Below, piece after piece: positions 1 to 11,449 of a DNA stretch of 64,000 bases (positions are counted from its first letter, which is position 1; each line of letters begins with the position of its first letter). The notes beneath the pieces were generated by a model that worked only from the letters and a program-made list of their open reading frames with translations, ran no database searches and was not told where the DNA came from. The stretch is from Orbilia blumenaviensis (Eukaryota > Ascomycota > Orbiliomycetes > Orbiliales > Orbiliaceae): assembly GCA_036872755.1 (NCBI GenBank), contig JAVHNS010000002.1, forward strand, positions 3,906,001 to 3,970,000, given 5' to 3'. The position numbers and the translations under genes were made by a program.

Positions 1-607
1 GTTCAATTGCGCAATAAAGTGTTGAAGTAGCTGGCCTGTTTAGGTCGTTGGCTCTGCTTTTTTTTTTTTTTTTTTCTTTGACAACGGATAACTTGAAACT
101 ATCTAGGTAAACAATTGGAACGGCGGACGCGCGGCTTCGATATATACCTAATCGCGATACTAAATAAGGCTAAAGGTATGATTTGGCTATTTAAGTCATA
201 TCTGCCTTCACTTATGGACTATTTAAGGATTCTTACGCAGATACAAATCCATTGTGAACAGTTGTATTTGCTAAAGGTGGGTGAAATGGGGCCGCAGTGC
301 TGGTATAATTATCGACGAACCGGATTCATTCCTGAGGGAGGGTGGGTAGCATTACACACAGGTCCAGGCAACCGTTTCAGTCTTCCGAAACCAGGCGGGA
401 TAGGTTCTACTTCGATACTCAAATTTGCTGAGAATATTACTATCTATACTAGGTACTTTTTGATTTAAATGGGACATTGCACGTAGTAGTTCGGTATATA
501 TCATTAATATTGAAGAAAAAAGACAGAAACTCCCTTTATGATTCCAGAATCGCTCCTAAAGTACATTTAAAATAAAATATGTAAAGAAAGACAAGAAAAA
601 GAACAGA
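1..607. other. Intergenic left edge
   Basis: No gene is supported here. A T-tract lies near positions 58-76. One 117-codon open frame (115-468) has no recognisable family, no intron signals and a non-ATG first codon, so I do not call it. The right part is the 3' flank of the pirin gene. Confidence 0.5.
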
Positions 608-1480
608 CTACTTGTCTGCCATGTCAAAGAAGACAAATTCCGCGCTCCGGTCTCCAACATTCTCAAAGGTTAATTGACTGCCTTCTTTGGTTTCGATCTT
701 AAGACCGTCACCCTCCTCAAGCACCTGTTCTGACCCATCTTCCGCAGTGACCTTCACCTTGGCACCTCCTTCCGGAGCACCCTCCGTCTTCTTCCTGATA
801 CCGGAACTCATAACCAATTGGATGAGTCCCAATCTCTTCCTTCCGCGATCCAGGTTCTCAGAGCCAGCCTTCTTAGTAAAAGTGTGGCTAACACTGTCGC
901 CCTTCTCCTTCAAAATGCTAGCAAAGAACTCCACATCAGCGGGTATCGGGATCAATTCCTCTTTCCCGTCCTGCTTCGGCACACTGGCAAGCTTGTCTCC
1001 AAAGTTCTCTCGAGGAGAGATAATCTTCTTCAAAACACCAGCTTTGCTGTCCTCTGGGTGGTGTCGTGTGTAGTAGGTAGGCCTTAACCTAGCTTCATCA
1101 GGCTTGACCCAGATCTGTAAAATGGAAGCGTCGGATTTATTTCCGGCGTATTCCGAATGACTGATCCCTGTGCCCGCAGAAGTATATTGTACGTCTCCGC
1201 GCTTGAGCACCTCCACATTACCTAGAGAGTCCTTATGGATGATCTCGCCTCGGGTGATATATGTGAAGATCTCGAATTCACGGTGGTGGTGGGTGTCGAA
1301 ACCCTTGGATCGGGCAATGTTATCTTCATTGATAACCCGTAGAGGGCCGTAGGACATGTCCGCTGGAGAATAGTAGTTTGCGAACGAGAAAGTGTGATAT
1401 GTGCGCAACCAGCCATGATCGGCATAGCCGCGGGTGGAGGAAAGGCGGGGGATGAGCTTCATGGCGGTGGACTTCGACAT
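608..1480 (-). CDS. Pirin-family cupin protein
   Basis: A complete single-exon gene of 290 codons. Pirins are bicupin iron proteins; characterised members are nuclear transcription cofactors or have quercetin 2,3-dioxygenase activity. The N-terminal cupin carries the metal site: H64 and H66 in a DTHHHRE segment, then H108 and E110 in GISHSE, corresponding to the four iron ligands of human pirin. The C-terminal cupin follows at about residues 170-290 and is interrupted by a charged insert. No signal peptide is visible, so it is probably cytosolic or nuclear. The ATG at 1480 is the first in frame and begins just before conserved sequence. The length matches the family. The substrate cannot be told from sequence; the family call is firm. 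Confidence 0.93.
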   Translation of the reverse strand: MSKSTAMKLIPRLSSTRGYADHGWLRTYHTFSFANYYSPADMSYGPLRVINEDNIARSKGFDTHHHREFEIFTYITRGEIIHKDSLGNVEVLKRGDVQYTSAGTGISHSEYAGNKSDASILQIWVKPDEARLRPTYYTRHHPEDSKAGVLKKIISPRENFGDKLASVPKQDGKEELIPIPADVEFFASILKEKGDSVSHTFTKKAGSENLDRGRKRLGLIQLVMSSGIRKKTEGAPEGGAKVKVTAEDGSEQVLEEGDGLKIETKEGSQLTFENVGDRSAEFVFFDMADK

Positions 1481-2430
1481 TTTGATTGTTTTGGGATGTG
1501 GAGTTTAGATGTTCAAATGGAATTGTAATTGGAGGAAAAGTTTTGTAGATCTAGATCTGACTTGCGAAAGTGCGACGCAAATGTGGATATTAGATTAACT
1601 AATTTGATTGAAGCTTCTGAGTAGATATAAATTGAATTGAATGATCTGATGATTTTTTAAGGATCGAAAGCAATCATGGAGGCTCCCTCGAGGTTAATTT
1701 ATACCTGGCTCCCCATGGCTTCTCGTCTCCCGATGACGAGCTTTCGAAGGTTGCATTAGTCCGCATTTCCAATGGATGACTTAAATCTGGATTCCTAGAT
1801 CCAGACGAACCAGGAATATTCGATTACACGAGATGTTAGTCAAGGAATTTAAGCTTCTTAAACATGGCTTAGAAGGTGGTATTGAGTGCGTTAGTGTGGT
1901 TGAAGAGTTGGTTCAGTAAGCCGCTAAAAGGCTGAATAAGAAGTGCTATGGATGACAAAGGTGAATAATCCGCTTAAAAATGCCCATCAGAGAAAACCCG
2001 ACCTCGGCTCAAACTGTCCGTTTATAATCCAACAAATACAACACATATATCCATTTAGACTTAACATTTCCCGGATCCACACACGACAGTCCATTCCGGT
2101 TAGCTGTGCATCCCAATTAGTATATTTCCGACCCCGTACCCTTTCCTATGGGATGCACGGGCACCAGATAAAAAAACCAATCTTGCATAGAAATGAAGAC
2201 TTATAGCGGGTAATTAATTGATAATTGTGATTATTATATTAGATAGATGTCGATAGGTAGAGAAAGACACAAACTATACAACAGATAAATGTTCAAAACA
2301 AGATCTCCAAACTCGAACAAAGAGTAAAACGATGAAATCGGAACCAAACACCCGCGCTATGCTATGTTACATGAATATATAAAGTACAAATTTGGTTCAT
2401 GAGCTGAGTTTAATCATAAAAGGCAATAAA
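1481..2430. other. Intergenic, tandem minus-strand genes
   Basis: This holds the pirin promoter (about 1481-1750) and the 3' flank of the secreted-protein gene (2220-2430, AT-rich). An 87-codon open frame at 1943-2206 has no family resemblance and is not called. Nothing else is seen. Confidence 0.5.
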
Positions 2431-4195
2431 CTAGGCAGAGGTGGAGATATCCAAGTAACCTTCTGGGAGGGAAACTGGAGCTAATTCAGTCTCAGCTTTC
2501 TCCTTAGGAGCGGCCTTAGAAGCACCATCTGGGACGATCTTTTCCAGCTCGGTAGCAGGAAGAATAGGAGCAGCGAAGCAGTGTCCGACAACGGGAATTT
2601 CGTGACTCCAAAGCTTAAATTCCTTATCGAACTCGGTACCTTCGACACCGCCAGCAACGGTAACCTCGAACTCATCAATAAGGCCGATTTTAAGACCACC
2701 AGATTGGAGGGACTCGAGGTCGTCTTGGCCAGGGCAGTCACCCTCGGCGAGGAGACCAGCTTGAATGACAGCCTTATTAGCAGCCTTGAAATCAGTACGA
2801 ATACCAACGCTCTTTCCAGCGATAATGAGACCAAGTGTGAGTCTAGCCTTAGCGTAAAGAGCAGCAGAGCCTTCAGCGTAGAGCTTATCAAGAGAGAACT
2901 TTGGTGTGAATTTAGCCTCATCAAAACCAGTCGCCTTAGACATGGGCAAAGCAAAAGAGTGGACCTCGATAGCAGCGGTATCTGGGATGCTCCATTCGAA
3001 CCCAACGGTGAAGCCACCCTTCGCCTTAAGGCCCAACTCAAATCCAGGACCGACTTCAATAGCCCAGCCGACTGAGAGAATATCGCTGATCGTGATGGGG
3101 CTGCTAGCACCGGGGATTGGAATCAACTTCTCGATTTCATAACCGTCGTCAAGATCAGCTTCGATCTCGGTAGCAATGTTAACTTTACCGCCCAGACCCT
3201 TGGGGGAACCGATGGCAACCAATTCACCAATAACATTGTTTTCCATGCTGTATTGGGTTTCCCAATGCATAGTACCAGTGGTATAGCATCCAGTACACTT
3301 AGATTCAACACGGACCTTGTCACTCTCGAATGATCGCCAAAGAAGAATTTCATTCTCCTTGTCACCAGTGCTGAGATCGACATCGAAAGTACCACCAGCG
3401 AGGAGTTCTGCGGCGCCAGTCAAAAGCATGCCAGTTGGAGTAAGTCGGAAAACTTGGAAGATCTTTTTAAAGATCGCATCGGGAAGATCACGTTTCCTAA
3501 GTTCCTTGGGGAGTTCTGTGGGTTTGCGGGTACCAAGCTTCATGTCGTAGCTAGAGGCGGTTTCGTTCCAGGAAGTGATTTCGGTAGAGAAAGTAGTAGT
3601 CAAAGCGGCTTCATTGAAGTCAACACCCACCACTTTGTATGGGTGGCGCTCAGCATCAGGGCCACATCCGACGTGATTTGCGATCAAGTAGAAATAGTCG
3701 GATTTGTTCTGGTTGACATAGTCCCAGTTTTCCATGGCTCGTTCCATTGCCTCGGACGATTTGAAGGCAACAGAAATCTTCTTGCTGCTATCCTCGCACT
3801 TAATCGAGGAAGTAAGGTCATCGAAAGCCTCCAAAGCAAGAAGAGGATGGTCAGCCTCTGGTTTCTTTAGCTTCATGTCGGCAACAGTCATGGAACCGTC
3901 GTCTATAAACTTCTGTTAGCATACTTATATACCAAGACATGAAGGGAAACGTTCGAAACGGGTTCTTACTATTTGGGTGAGTCCACGTAAGTTGCATCTC
4001 ATCTTGGAGATCCAACTTAGAAAGGTCGTCTGCTCGTTTTCTCAACTCCGGGTACAAGTGCTCGGATCGAGTCGGGAGCATTCGTTCAGCCTTTCCAAGG
4101 TTGACTTCGCCATTCCTCGCGAGAACAGCCTGAGCCTGCAAACTAAGCAATCCTGCTGCCAACGACGACAGCGAAAGAAGCTTTGCCGAGACCAT
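2431..4195 (-). CDS. Secreted fungal protein, DUF7029/DUF7223-like
   Basis: Two exons: 4195-3970 and 3902-2431, joined across a 67-bp intron (GTAAG donor, TAG acceptor) to give 565 residues. The N-terminus is a clear signal peptide (about residues 1-26, rich in Leu and Ala, ending near VLA-RN), so the product is secreted or wall-bound. The mature part starts with a region resembling the fungal DUF7029 family (Asn-rich DYVNQNKSDYF segment, then a GCGPDAERHPY segment with a Cys and an Arg). Dibasic KR sites follow near residues 55 and 213. A beta-rich region with spaced cysteines (CTGCY; GDCPG; VGHCF) resembles DUF7223. No catalytic motif or GPI signal is visible. Function is unknown; the domain names are from memory of family patterns and would need a profile search. 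Confidence 0.8.
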
Positions 4196-5659
4196 TGCGT
4201 AAACTTAAATATATTAAAACAATAAGAAAAATAAATTTTAATAGAGATTGTAAACTGGGCCGCACAGCAGACACCTGAAGGTAGGAAAACAACTAAAAAA
4301 GATAGGAAAAATAACGAAACGAAAAGAAAAGAAGTGAAATTAACCCTGACCGGCAGGTAGATTTTTTTTCAAGCCCAGCTTGTTATTCAAGAGCCAGCTT
4401 GGTGGTGATGATGATGATGATAGAATGAAGTACGAGAGAGCATTTACGAGGATTATATATTTTTGGTACCTGCATATCGAATAGTTCATCTCTATCAATT
4501 TTGTACACTAGCGTATCTAACCTACGCCGCCATGCATACAACCTATGCAGTCGATTCACCATATGAAAATTACGTCGTGCGAGTTAACGTTTACCGTGTA
4601 CAAAGCCTCAATCACAGTTAAGGACCTATGACGATAGACCAAGACATTTTACTAGCCCTGACTTTTGTCATACCCCTTGGAAGAATTCAGAAAGTTGTGA
4701 CTAGGCTTGCGCTGAAAGCTCCGTATTGTTTGGTTTCAGCCCGAATATGTATTTGTTTATTCTTGAAGAAGCAATCGTCAAAAATTCCCGAGCGTACATT
4801 GAAAAGAATTCCAGAAAGCCAAGAGGTCCAAGAAACATACTCAAAGCATAATAAAAAACAACCAAGGACTATCTGCATTGCATTGACTGTGGCCGCCGTT
4901 GCACCGCCATGTACATGTGGTGTTAGAGACTCTGACAAGAACATCCATGATCAGTGGCGGCGCTCCTTCACACCATGGTGCTGAGGCCGCAAAAGTAATA
5001 TCAATTAGTTAGTGCTAACCCAACGTTGCAACAATAGCAAAACAATTAGCGAGAATTTATTAGCGTCAGGCCTGGATACTACTACTAATTTGCCGGCGAG
5101 TCAGTACACAGTTAAATCTCCTATCATGCGCGGGGGAAACCCTCAAAAAGCAACGGTGGGAAAACAAATGTTGTTTTTTCTGCGTTGCTTCTTCGTCTCA
5201 AGGGACCAGCCTCGGCTTGGATTGGCAGACAACGGATTGGTTGCTGGATGGATTGGCAGTATCAGTGGGCCTGATTCAAACTTAGTGCGACCTCTTGCAG
5301 GGCCCTGAGTTCACTGTGCCACAGTGAAAAACTCCGAGGCTTCGAAGCGCTTCCGACATGCTTCAGGATGAAACTCGACTTGATGTACGAAGAGAATATA
5401 CTGTCTAAATCTATAGACCAGCAGTAGATTGACTCTATTGTAATACTAAGCTAAAGCTAACTTAAAATAAGTTTTCCCGAGAGAAACTGATATAAAATGG
5501 CTTCTGGTCCCCGGATGTGTCTCGAAATCAACAGCTTAGAGCATTATTCAAACTTACAAATACATCCACTCTCCTCTATCTCAAAGGCCGGTCCTTACTT
5601 TCACTTCTTATAATCTTTTTATTCTTGTTCTTAAAAATATTTTTTGTTTAATTTACAAA
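4196..5659. other. Divergent intergenic region, 1.46 kb
   Basis: This lies between the minus-strand secreted gene and the plus-strand small secreted gene and should hold both promoters. A (GAT)n-like run is present around 4406-4423. Open frames at 4628-4984 and 5012-5308 show no family similarity, signal peptide or splice pattern. Confidence 0.5.
5491..5497 (+). promoter_or_regulatory. TATA box of the small secreted protein gene
   Basis: TATAAAA lies 163 bases before the ATG at 5660 and is followed by a CT-rich leader (5570-5640). The position suits a fungal promoter with a leader of about 100-130 bases. The transcription start itself cannot be seen. Confidence 0.45.
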
Positions 5660-6013
5660 ATGAAGATTTCTGGCATTTTCTTTGGCCTCACTCTCCTCCT
5701 CGCCTCTGCTTCTGCTTCCCCGGCTATGCGGCGATCTGCAGCTACAGCAGAACTTCGGGGCCGCCAAGTGGCCGCCGCTCCAGAACAGCCAACTCTAGAG
5801 GATGGCACTCCTATACCTATCAAGTCGACTATCAAAGAAACAATTCTTGCTCAAATTCCCAAACTAGACCTAGACCCCGCAGTTGCTACCTTCTTGGAAA
5901 ACTTCCCAGCATCGGGATATGAGCAAATCTCAAAGATGGAGGACCCACAGTTGACCGAGGCCATTACTGCCCTTTTGTCTGGACAGATTCCAGCTGGTGT
6001 CACCACCGAATAA
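5660..6013 (+). CDS. Small secreted cysteine-free protein
   Basis: A single-exon gene of 117 codons. Residues 1-19 form a textbook signal peptide (MKIS followed by a Leu/Phe/Ala core, cut near ASA-SP). A short basic pro-like stretch follows, with RR at residues 24-25 and RGR at 33-35, so a Kex2-type step is possible but not certain. The mature part is acidic, helical in appearance and lacks cysteine entirely. The ATG has a clean fungal context (caaaATGaag), a TATA box 163 bases upstream and a CT-rich leader, which argue that this is a real gene. I do not recognise the family. Candidate roles are a small secreted effector-like or surface protein; this is inference from size and signal only. 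Confidence 0.7.
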   Translation: MKISGIFFGLTLLLASASASPAMRRSAATAELRGRQVAAAPEQPTLEDGTPIPIKSTIKETILAQIPKLDLDPAVATFLENFPASGYEQISKMEDPQLTEAITALLSGQIPAGVTTE

Positions 6014-7300
6014 GCGACAAATGCAAAGAGTTGCCCTCTCTCAAATATATATAATTATAATACCATTTGCAACTTAAGTGTGAAATTCAAGGGTTGATGT
6101 TTAATGGAACTGGTTATTTGAAGTCTTTTACTTTCCATTTTTTTTTTTTTTTTTTTTTTTTTTGGACGTATAAGTGTGGTTTCTTTCTTTTTGTTTCCCT
6201 TTTTTTTTGTCAAAGTTATTCGCTCTCTGCCTTAAATTTGGGGACCCCGTTTGCACCTACTAGATACACAGAGTACAAAATAACTAGATTATAAATTATT
6301 GTCATACACCGACATCCGGCTTAGCAAATTTTGCAAAATATATACTTGAATACATTTTTTTTTTCAGAAGCCAAAACATGAGCAGAATTTTCCAAGAATT
6401 AGATAATAAGATAAATTAAAATGTCTATAGTAGAGTTATATCTCTTCTTCTGGTTTCTATGAATTCATTAAGTCCTGCAAGGATGAATAGCACAACACGG
6501 TCATGGTGGCTCCATATAAACATTGACGGGGACCAGGGTTCCTCATTTGGGTTTCAATCCCAGTCAAATTCCTCATCCAGCCCGATCTGGATGGTGACAA
6601 ACGAAACACAATTACAATTAAAACCTCTTATGAGATATCAGATGCTATGTACCGGGGAGAGACCCGCATGCCCGGGCGTCCGACATGTGGTTTTGAGGTA
6701 GACCCAAGCTTAAGGCATCTAGATATGTTACATTCGGTTCTCCGGCATCGGCGTTGATGCCTACTATAACGTCACGACGGGTACATGTACATGTACATTA
6801 CTGCTACATGGTTGCCTAGCTATAGGTCAAAATTGTCAATGAGTCTTATGTGCCGGGTCACGATACAATTGATTTTAACATTTATAAAAGGGTGTTCGTG
6901 CCCAAAAATTTTAAAATATTTTTGATTTCTGTGCTAGCCAACTTTTATATTTTATATTTTCAGGTGGAATTTCAAAGGGAAATTGGGCCGGCTTGGAATA
7001 TCGGGTATCAGTGTCGGATCGATTTGAATATGGTTGGAAGCGGGGTTTTAAGCGAAGGGGCGTCGACAGCTTGCATCCGGGGCACACGATCATATGCATA
7101 TATGGACCCTTTCCAACATGACCATAATGATATAAAACCTATAAGGGCCATCAAACCAGACCTACTGTTGAATTTAAATTCTCGCCCAGTCGCCTTTAAC
7201 CACGCGAAGTCTTTGCGCTGGGAAAATGGACTCGAGACAGCCTAAAATCTAAGAGGCATCGTATCGAACGGTCGCGGTCGATGATAACTAGTGCGCAGCA
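6014..7300. other. Intergenic, AT-rich
   Basis: Contains a 26-base T homopolymer (6138-6163), further T-rich stretches and a short TACATG repeat near 6781-6798. An open frame at 6850-7245 is AT-rich, overlaps an opposite-strand frame and has no recognised family. The last about 200 bases should hold the promoter of the F-box-like gene. Confidence 0.5.
6138..6163. repeat. Poly-T tract (26 bases)
   Basis: An uninterrupted run of T in the 3' flank of the small secreted protein gene. It could be a mononucleotide satellite or the tail of an old retro-inserted RNA; there is no flanking element to decide. Confidence 0.7.
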
Positions 7301-8726
7301 ATGGCAACCTTAGCGGTCCTTCCATACGATATTATACACTCCATCATTTACCAAATCGACGAGCGAAGCGACCTTCTCGCTCTGGTATTGACGTCTAAGA
7401 CACTCTACAACGTTTTCACCCGCCACAGGGAGGGTATTCTACATAACCTGTATTTGTCCGAAACTCTTAGTTATGCTCCGGACTCCATCGTTTTCACGAA
7501 ATACCGATACGCAATATCTGGGATTAACAATCTTACATCATTGTCTGGTATGGTTCAAAACTATCGGGGGTTTATCCAAGAAGGGACTCCAACTGCCCTG
7601 TCCTCGGCTGGAAATCGGTTACGCAATCTGCGACTTCAACCACGAGTCTTGGTTAGCGACTACCTCGGGATTCGGAAAATAGCTTTGGCATACCAATATG
7701 CCATTCGCACAGCAAGGAAAGAACCCGGATTATCACCTTCAGAGCTCCATCGAATAATACAGGCCCTATACCGCGGCTGGATTTTACTTCTCTTAATCGA
7801 TAGACAGTTGAAATTGCAACCGGGAATTGAGCAAGTAATGGGTTGTATCGAAGAGCTAATCACCACTTGGGATATCTGGGATGTACTGAGAATAGAAACG
7901 GTCATGGGGGAAAGTATTCGGACGCTACCAACCGGCCAGGTGAACATATACGACCCTGGAGAATGCAGCCGAGTCAAGACCGACGTTACGGACTCAGAGC
8001 TGGGGCAGATGGTTGGAGGGCGTTTGCAGGGTAGGATACCGCTCCTACTTCACCCGATGCGGTGTTCAGGTAAGGCAGCCTTCAGTGGTCTGGTGAAAGC
8101 CTTCGGAGTGCAAACTTTTCCTAGAAACTACTTTATGGTAATATACACACGGTACTAGGTGTGCCGTCAGGGTGTATCAGTATTGCAATTGCTCCAGTGT
8201 TAACCAGAAAATAATTACATATATAGACCCAAAGCTCTGCAACAAAGCTTCCTTTGCTCTTACTACGGATTTAGCCCAGTACCTCTTGGTGCATCACGAT
8301 CCATCCGTCATAGCAGCACTATACACCCTTGCACCAACCCCAAATGCCAAGACTGTTTACGATAGGATGGCGAATCACCTTGCTATCGCAGTCAAAGCTT
8401 ACCTATTACACAAGCCTCCACAGATCGGCGAATTTAATCACACACCTCTTAATACCCTTCAGTATGTCATTATAAAAATGATGGGGTGGTACGGCCCTGT
8501 GCCAGATGGAGTTGGATTTGGAGGCAAGGAAGTGAAAGTAATGAGGTTGATAGATCCCAGAATCAGTCAAACAGGGCCCACGGGGAACATTTTCAGTAAA
8601 GAAGCTAAGCGCATAGGAAAGCGCTCGTGGATTGAACGAGCAAAACTATCGGGGTGCGTATATGACGAGGCAAGGCTCGAGGGCAGGGATGGGAGTGGCC
8701 AGTTTTCGAGGATTAATTGGTTCTAA
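7301..8726 (+). CDS. F-box-like domain protein, uncharacterised
   Basis: Two exons, 7301-8137 and 8208-8726, with a 70-bp intron (GTAATA donor, CCAG acceptor), giving 451 residues. The other acceptors in reach either break the frame or leave an intron of only 43 bp. Residues 5-48 look like a fungal F-box: a VLPYDII start, an aspartate-rich turn (ERSDLLAL) and LTSKTLYN. F-box proteins link substrates to Skp1-cullin ubiquitin ligases. The rest (about 50-451) is helical with no recognisable repeat (no LRR, WD or Kelch), so the substrate-binding part is unknown. Fungal genomes hold many such lineage-specific F-box proteins. Codon use is weakly biased, as expected for a low-expression gene. Moderately sure of the gene model, less of the domain. 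Confidence 0.72.
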
Positions 8727-9077
8727 GCTACCCTAGAATGAATATTTGGTCGTATATTTCCATGTCCATCAATAAGTCTCAGCCCTAGATGCTCTTGACC
8801 ATAACCATACAGCGTCTGGGAGGGCTACCTGTTAGTGATAATGAAGCAAGGCAGAACTTCCTTGCCGCCAGTCTCTCAGGCACTGTAAAACAAAAAAAAA
8901 AAACACTAAGTTCAATCGTAAGAGGTTATAATTATGGCCAGGGGCGCTACTTGATGGGCAACGCGGGAAATCTCGACAACCACGTTGCATGTTGATAAAC
9001 GACCTCGCTAAAAGGGTTCTCCGAAGCCGAAAAGAGGAGGTGGGCGACAAAAAAAGATACAAAAAATTAAGTTGAAT
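8727..9077. other. Intergenic
   Basis: The 3' flank of the F-box-like gene and the 3' side of the tRNA. The tRNA's 3' end is followed on the minus strand by T-rich sequence, including a short T-run near 9046-9052 suitable for Pol III termination. A 12-base A tract lies at about 8891-8902. No gene is seen. Confidence 0.5.
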
Positions 9078-9171
9078 TGCTCGAACTAGGACTTGAACCT
9101 AGGACCTTCTCATCAACACCCAATCGACGGATCGATACGAGTGAGACGCTCTACCGCTGAGCTATACGAGC
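9078..9171 (-). tRNA. tRNA-Thr (anticodon CGT) with intron
   Basis: The minus strand folds as a cloverleaf. The 7-bp acceptor stem (GCTCGTA with TTCGAGC) has one T-T mismatch at pair 6-67, and the discriminator base is A. The D arm is GCTC/GAGC around AGCGGTA. The 5-bp anticodon stem is TCTCA/TGAGA, and the 5-bp T stem is CTAGG/CCTAG around TTCAAGT. The loop reads C-T-CGT-A and is interrupted after position 37 by a 22-base intron, the canonical nuclear tRNA intron site. Anticodon CGT reads the Thr codon ACG. CCA is not encoded, as usual in eukaryotes. Internal A and B boxes (TAGCTCAGCGG; GGTTCAAGTCC) are intact, so the gene is probably expressed. Confidence 0.9.
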
Positions 9172-9754
9172 GAATCGGAAGTTTCAGATTTATTGTCAAA
9201 ATATGAAGTCACTCCCAAAAGGCTTCATTGCCAACAGTTGCTTAATTCGCTTAGTTAAAGTCCACAGCATCAATGCCCATCTATATCACCGTCTATGCAA
9301 AAATTAATATATTCTGCAGGATTATGTTCATATCTGTACAGCTTTGATGACCTGGAACATCTTTTCTACTACCAATTTAACCCCCATGCATATGAGGATG
9401 AGTCTTTACTCAAATATCTCTCTCCTCAATAACTCGATAAAGTGGCGGGTTATAGAAATAGGTCTACACGTGCATGCACAGGCACTCAAATGCACACTAC
9501 CCGGGCATATCATGCCTTGTATGGGACCGAGACTAGCCTTGTATCAACTTAAAACGGGTGGAAGCCGTTTCGAAATTTCGTGTCCAAAGTTAAAGGTATC
9601 CTCTCAAAATTGTAAAATATAATCAACGTTAACTCGTAGAAGATATCTCGATATACACTCTCGTACTCGATATGTGCACTTTAGGAATGATAATTATATA
9701 GAAAAAACTAGTGACTACCGAATTGGTTCCTCGACAAATGTTGTCTTTCCTTCA
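9172..9754. other. Intergenic
   Basis: Between the tRNA and the 3' end of the DUF2235 gene. AT-rich. The open frame at 9344-9622 has no support from family, signal or splice sites. Nothing else is seen. Confidence 0.5.
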
Positions 9755-11449
9755 TCACTGAATTGGCCCTTGATCGCCATAGTTATTCCCTTCATCTAAT
9801 TCTTTCATGATTCCTGGCGGCACCAGCCGTCTTTCTAATCCCAAACACTGATAATTCAGCGCCCATGTCGGTGGGATCTGGTACTCACGGATCACAACAT
9901 CACCTTTCTTTTCATCCCTCATTCTCCATTCCCAGTAGAAATCATCTTTTTCTTGCCTTGCTGGCAGTTCAAATCCCTTCAATGCCCATGGTTTATATTC
10001 CCTCTTTGGCGCTTTACCAAAATAACCTTTTGTATATCCAACATCCTCAGGTTTCCTACCATTCAGAAGCCCCATGCGGTAACGCACACACGGGTGAATA
10101 TATTCATTGGTCCCCCAGAAGTCCGAGGCTGGAACCCCGCGGATCCTTATTTTTTTCTCTGCTTCAGTTTTCTCATGGTTATACCTTCCCGGTATCCTCT
10201 CCTTCCATCCGCCCATTATATTAGGGTAGTATGCGATTGACGCACTATCTTCTAAGTTTCCTTCGGCCCAGACGTGCTTCTGTTGCTCATACGACAGCAC
10301 AAATCTTTCGATTTCAACCGGGTCCCAGGTAAGACGATGCCCTACCTGGTCGACCATCCATGCAAGGGCGATGTCGTCAACCGAAGTTTCATCCAGATTT
10401 GCATCAGCGCCAGTAACAGTACCCCCACCAACGTGACCGTGGAATCCAGGGAACCAGCATTGAATCAACCTTGCATTCCAGCCGTGATCGCCTTGGTTTT
10501 TATGGTACCAAAGGGTTGGGGCAAACGGTCCGCGATACTCATCGAGCGCGAGTGCATGGGCTGCCTTGTCGATATCTATTGTTTGTAATGCCAATACATG
10601 GTCAGTATGTGCTCTAAATACGGCCAGGCCAGTGCAACGTACTAGGGTGTAGCTGGGTATCCCAAAACTGATATCCCCTATTCCACCCCGTTATCGCCGA
10701 GAATGCGCTCTCTGGTATACCCAACGCTCCAACGGTGTCCCACACACCAACAAATGAAATTTTGACGTCTTGGTAAAGAACAATACTGCCGTTCTGCTTG
10801 AACCAGTCACCTAAGCGGAAAACTCCCCGGTCCTGTCTTTTCTTATATTCTTCATACATCTCTGGGAACCTGGACATTTCTCCTGGTGGGAGGATCCCAA
10901 CATCCATTACCAATCCCCCAAGGGCCCGAGCTGTATATGCCCCGCGAGAGAAACCGAAAAGAATTATTTCATCGCCGTCGGCATAGTTGTTACATACGAA
11001 ATTGTAAGCGGTACAAACATTTTCGTCGAGGCCGAATCCCATACCTCCTACAAGGAGTAACTCATGCCCAGTTAGCACTTAACCAACACTAAGTATCGAA
11101 GAACAGGCATCTTGACATTTAGGGACTAAGATAAGAATGGTCACACACCTTGCAGTCTTTTATCAACAAAAGAAACATCTCCAGTCCCTACGCCACTCTG
11201 ATAGTAGACAATTTGTGCAACAGGGGCGGACACCGTTTCGCCCTTATCGTTGGTGTAGGCCTTTTCGCCTTCACTAGCAATTAGGCGACTGATCCGGGCG
11301 ACGTTAGAAGGCATATTGATTGTGCCTTTGTCAGCTGAGAACCAGGTACCATCACAACAGACGACAAGGCGCTTCTTGACCTTGTTAGTCTTCTTGGTAA
11401 TATCTAGGAGCCCATTGGAGGGCCCAGATAGGGACTTGGGGCCCACCAT
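9755..11449 (-). CDS. DUF2235 alpha/beta hydrolase (Tle1-like)
   Basis: Three exons, 11449-11149, 11047-10643 and 10575-9755, with introns of 101 and 67 bp (the first has a GCTAAC branch site), give 508 residues. The family call rests on an ordered set of motifs: CCDGTW at residue 31, YYQSGVGTG, the nucleophile elbow GFSRGAYTAR with Ser134, FVGVWDTVG and AAHALALDE. This is the DUF2235 domain, an alpha/beta-hydrolase family that includes bacterial type VI phospholipase effectors (Tle1); fungal members are common and their substrates are mostly unknown. Ser134, an Asp and the conserved His would form the triad. No signal peptide or membrane segment is visible, so it is probably cytosolic. The second splice is set by continuity of the QLHP...IDKAAHAL block. 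Confidence 0.9.
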
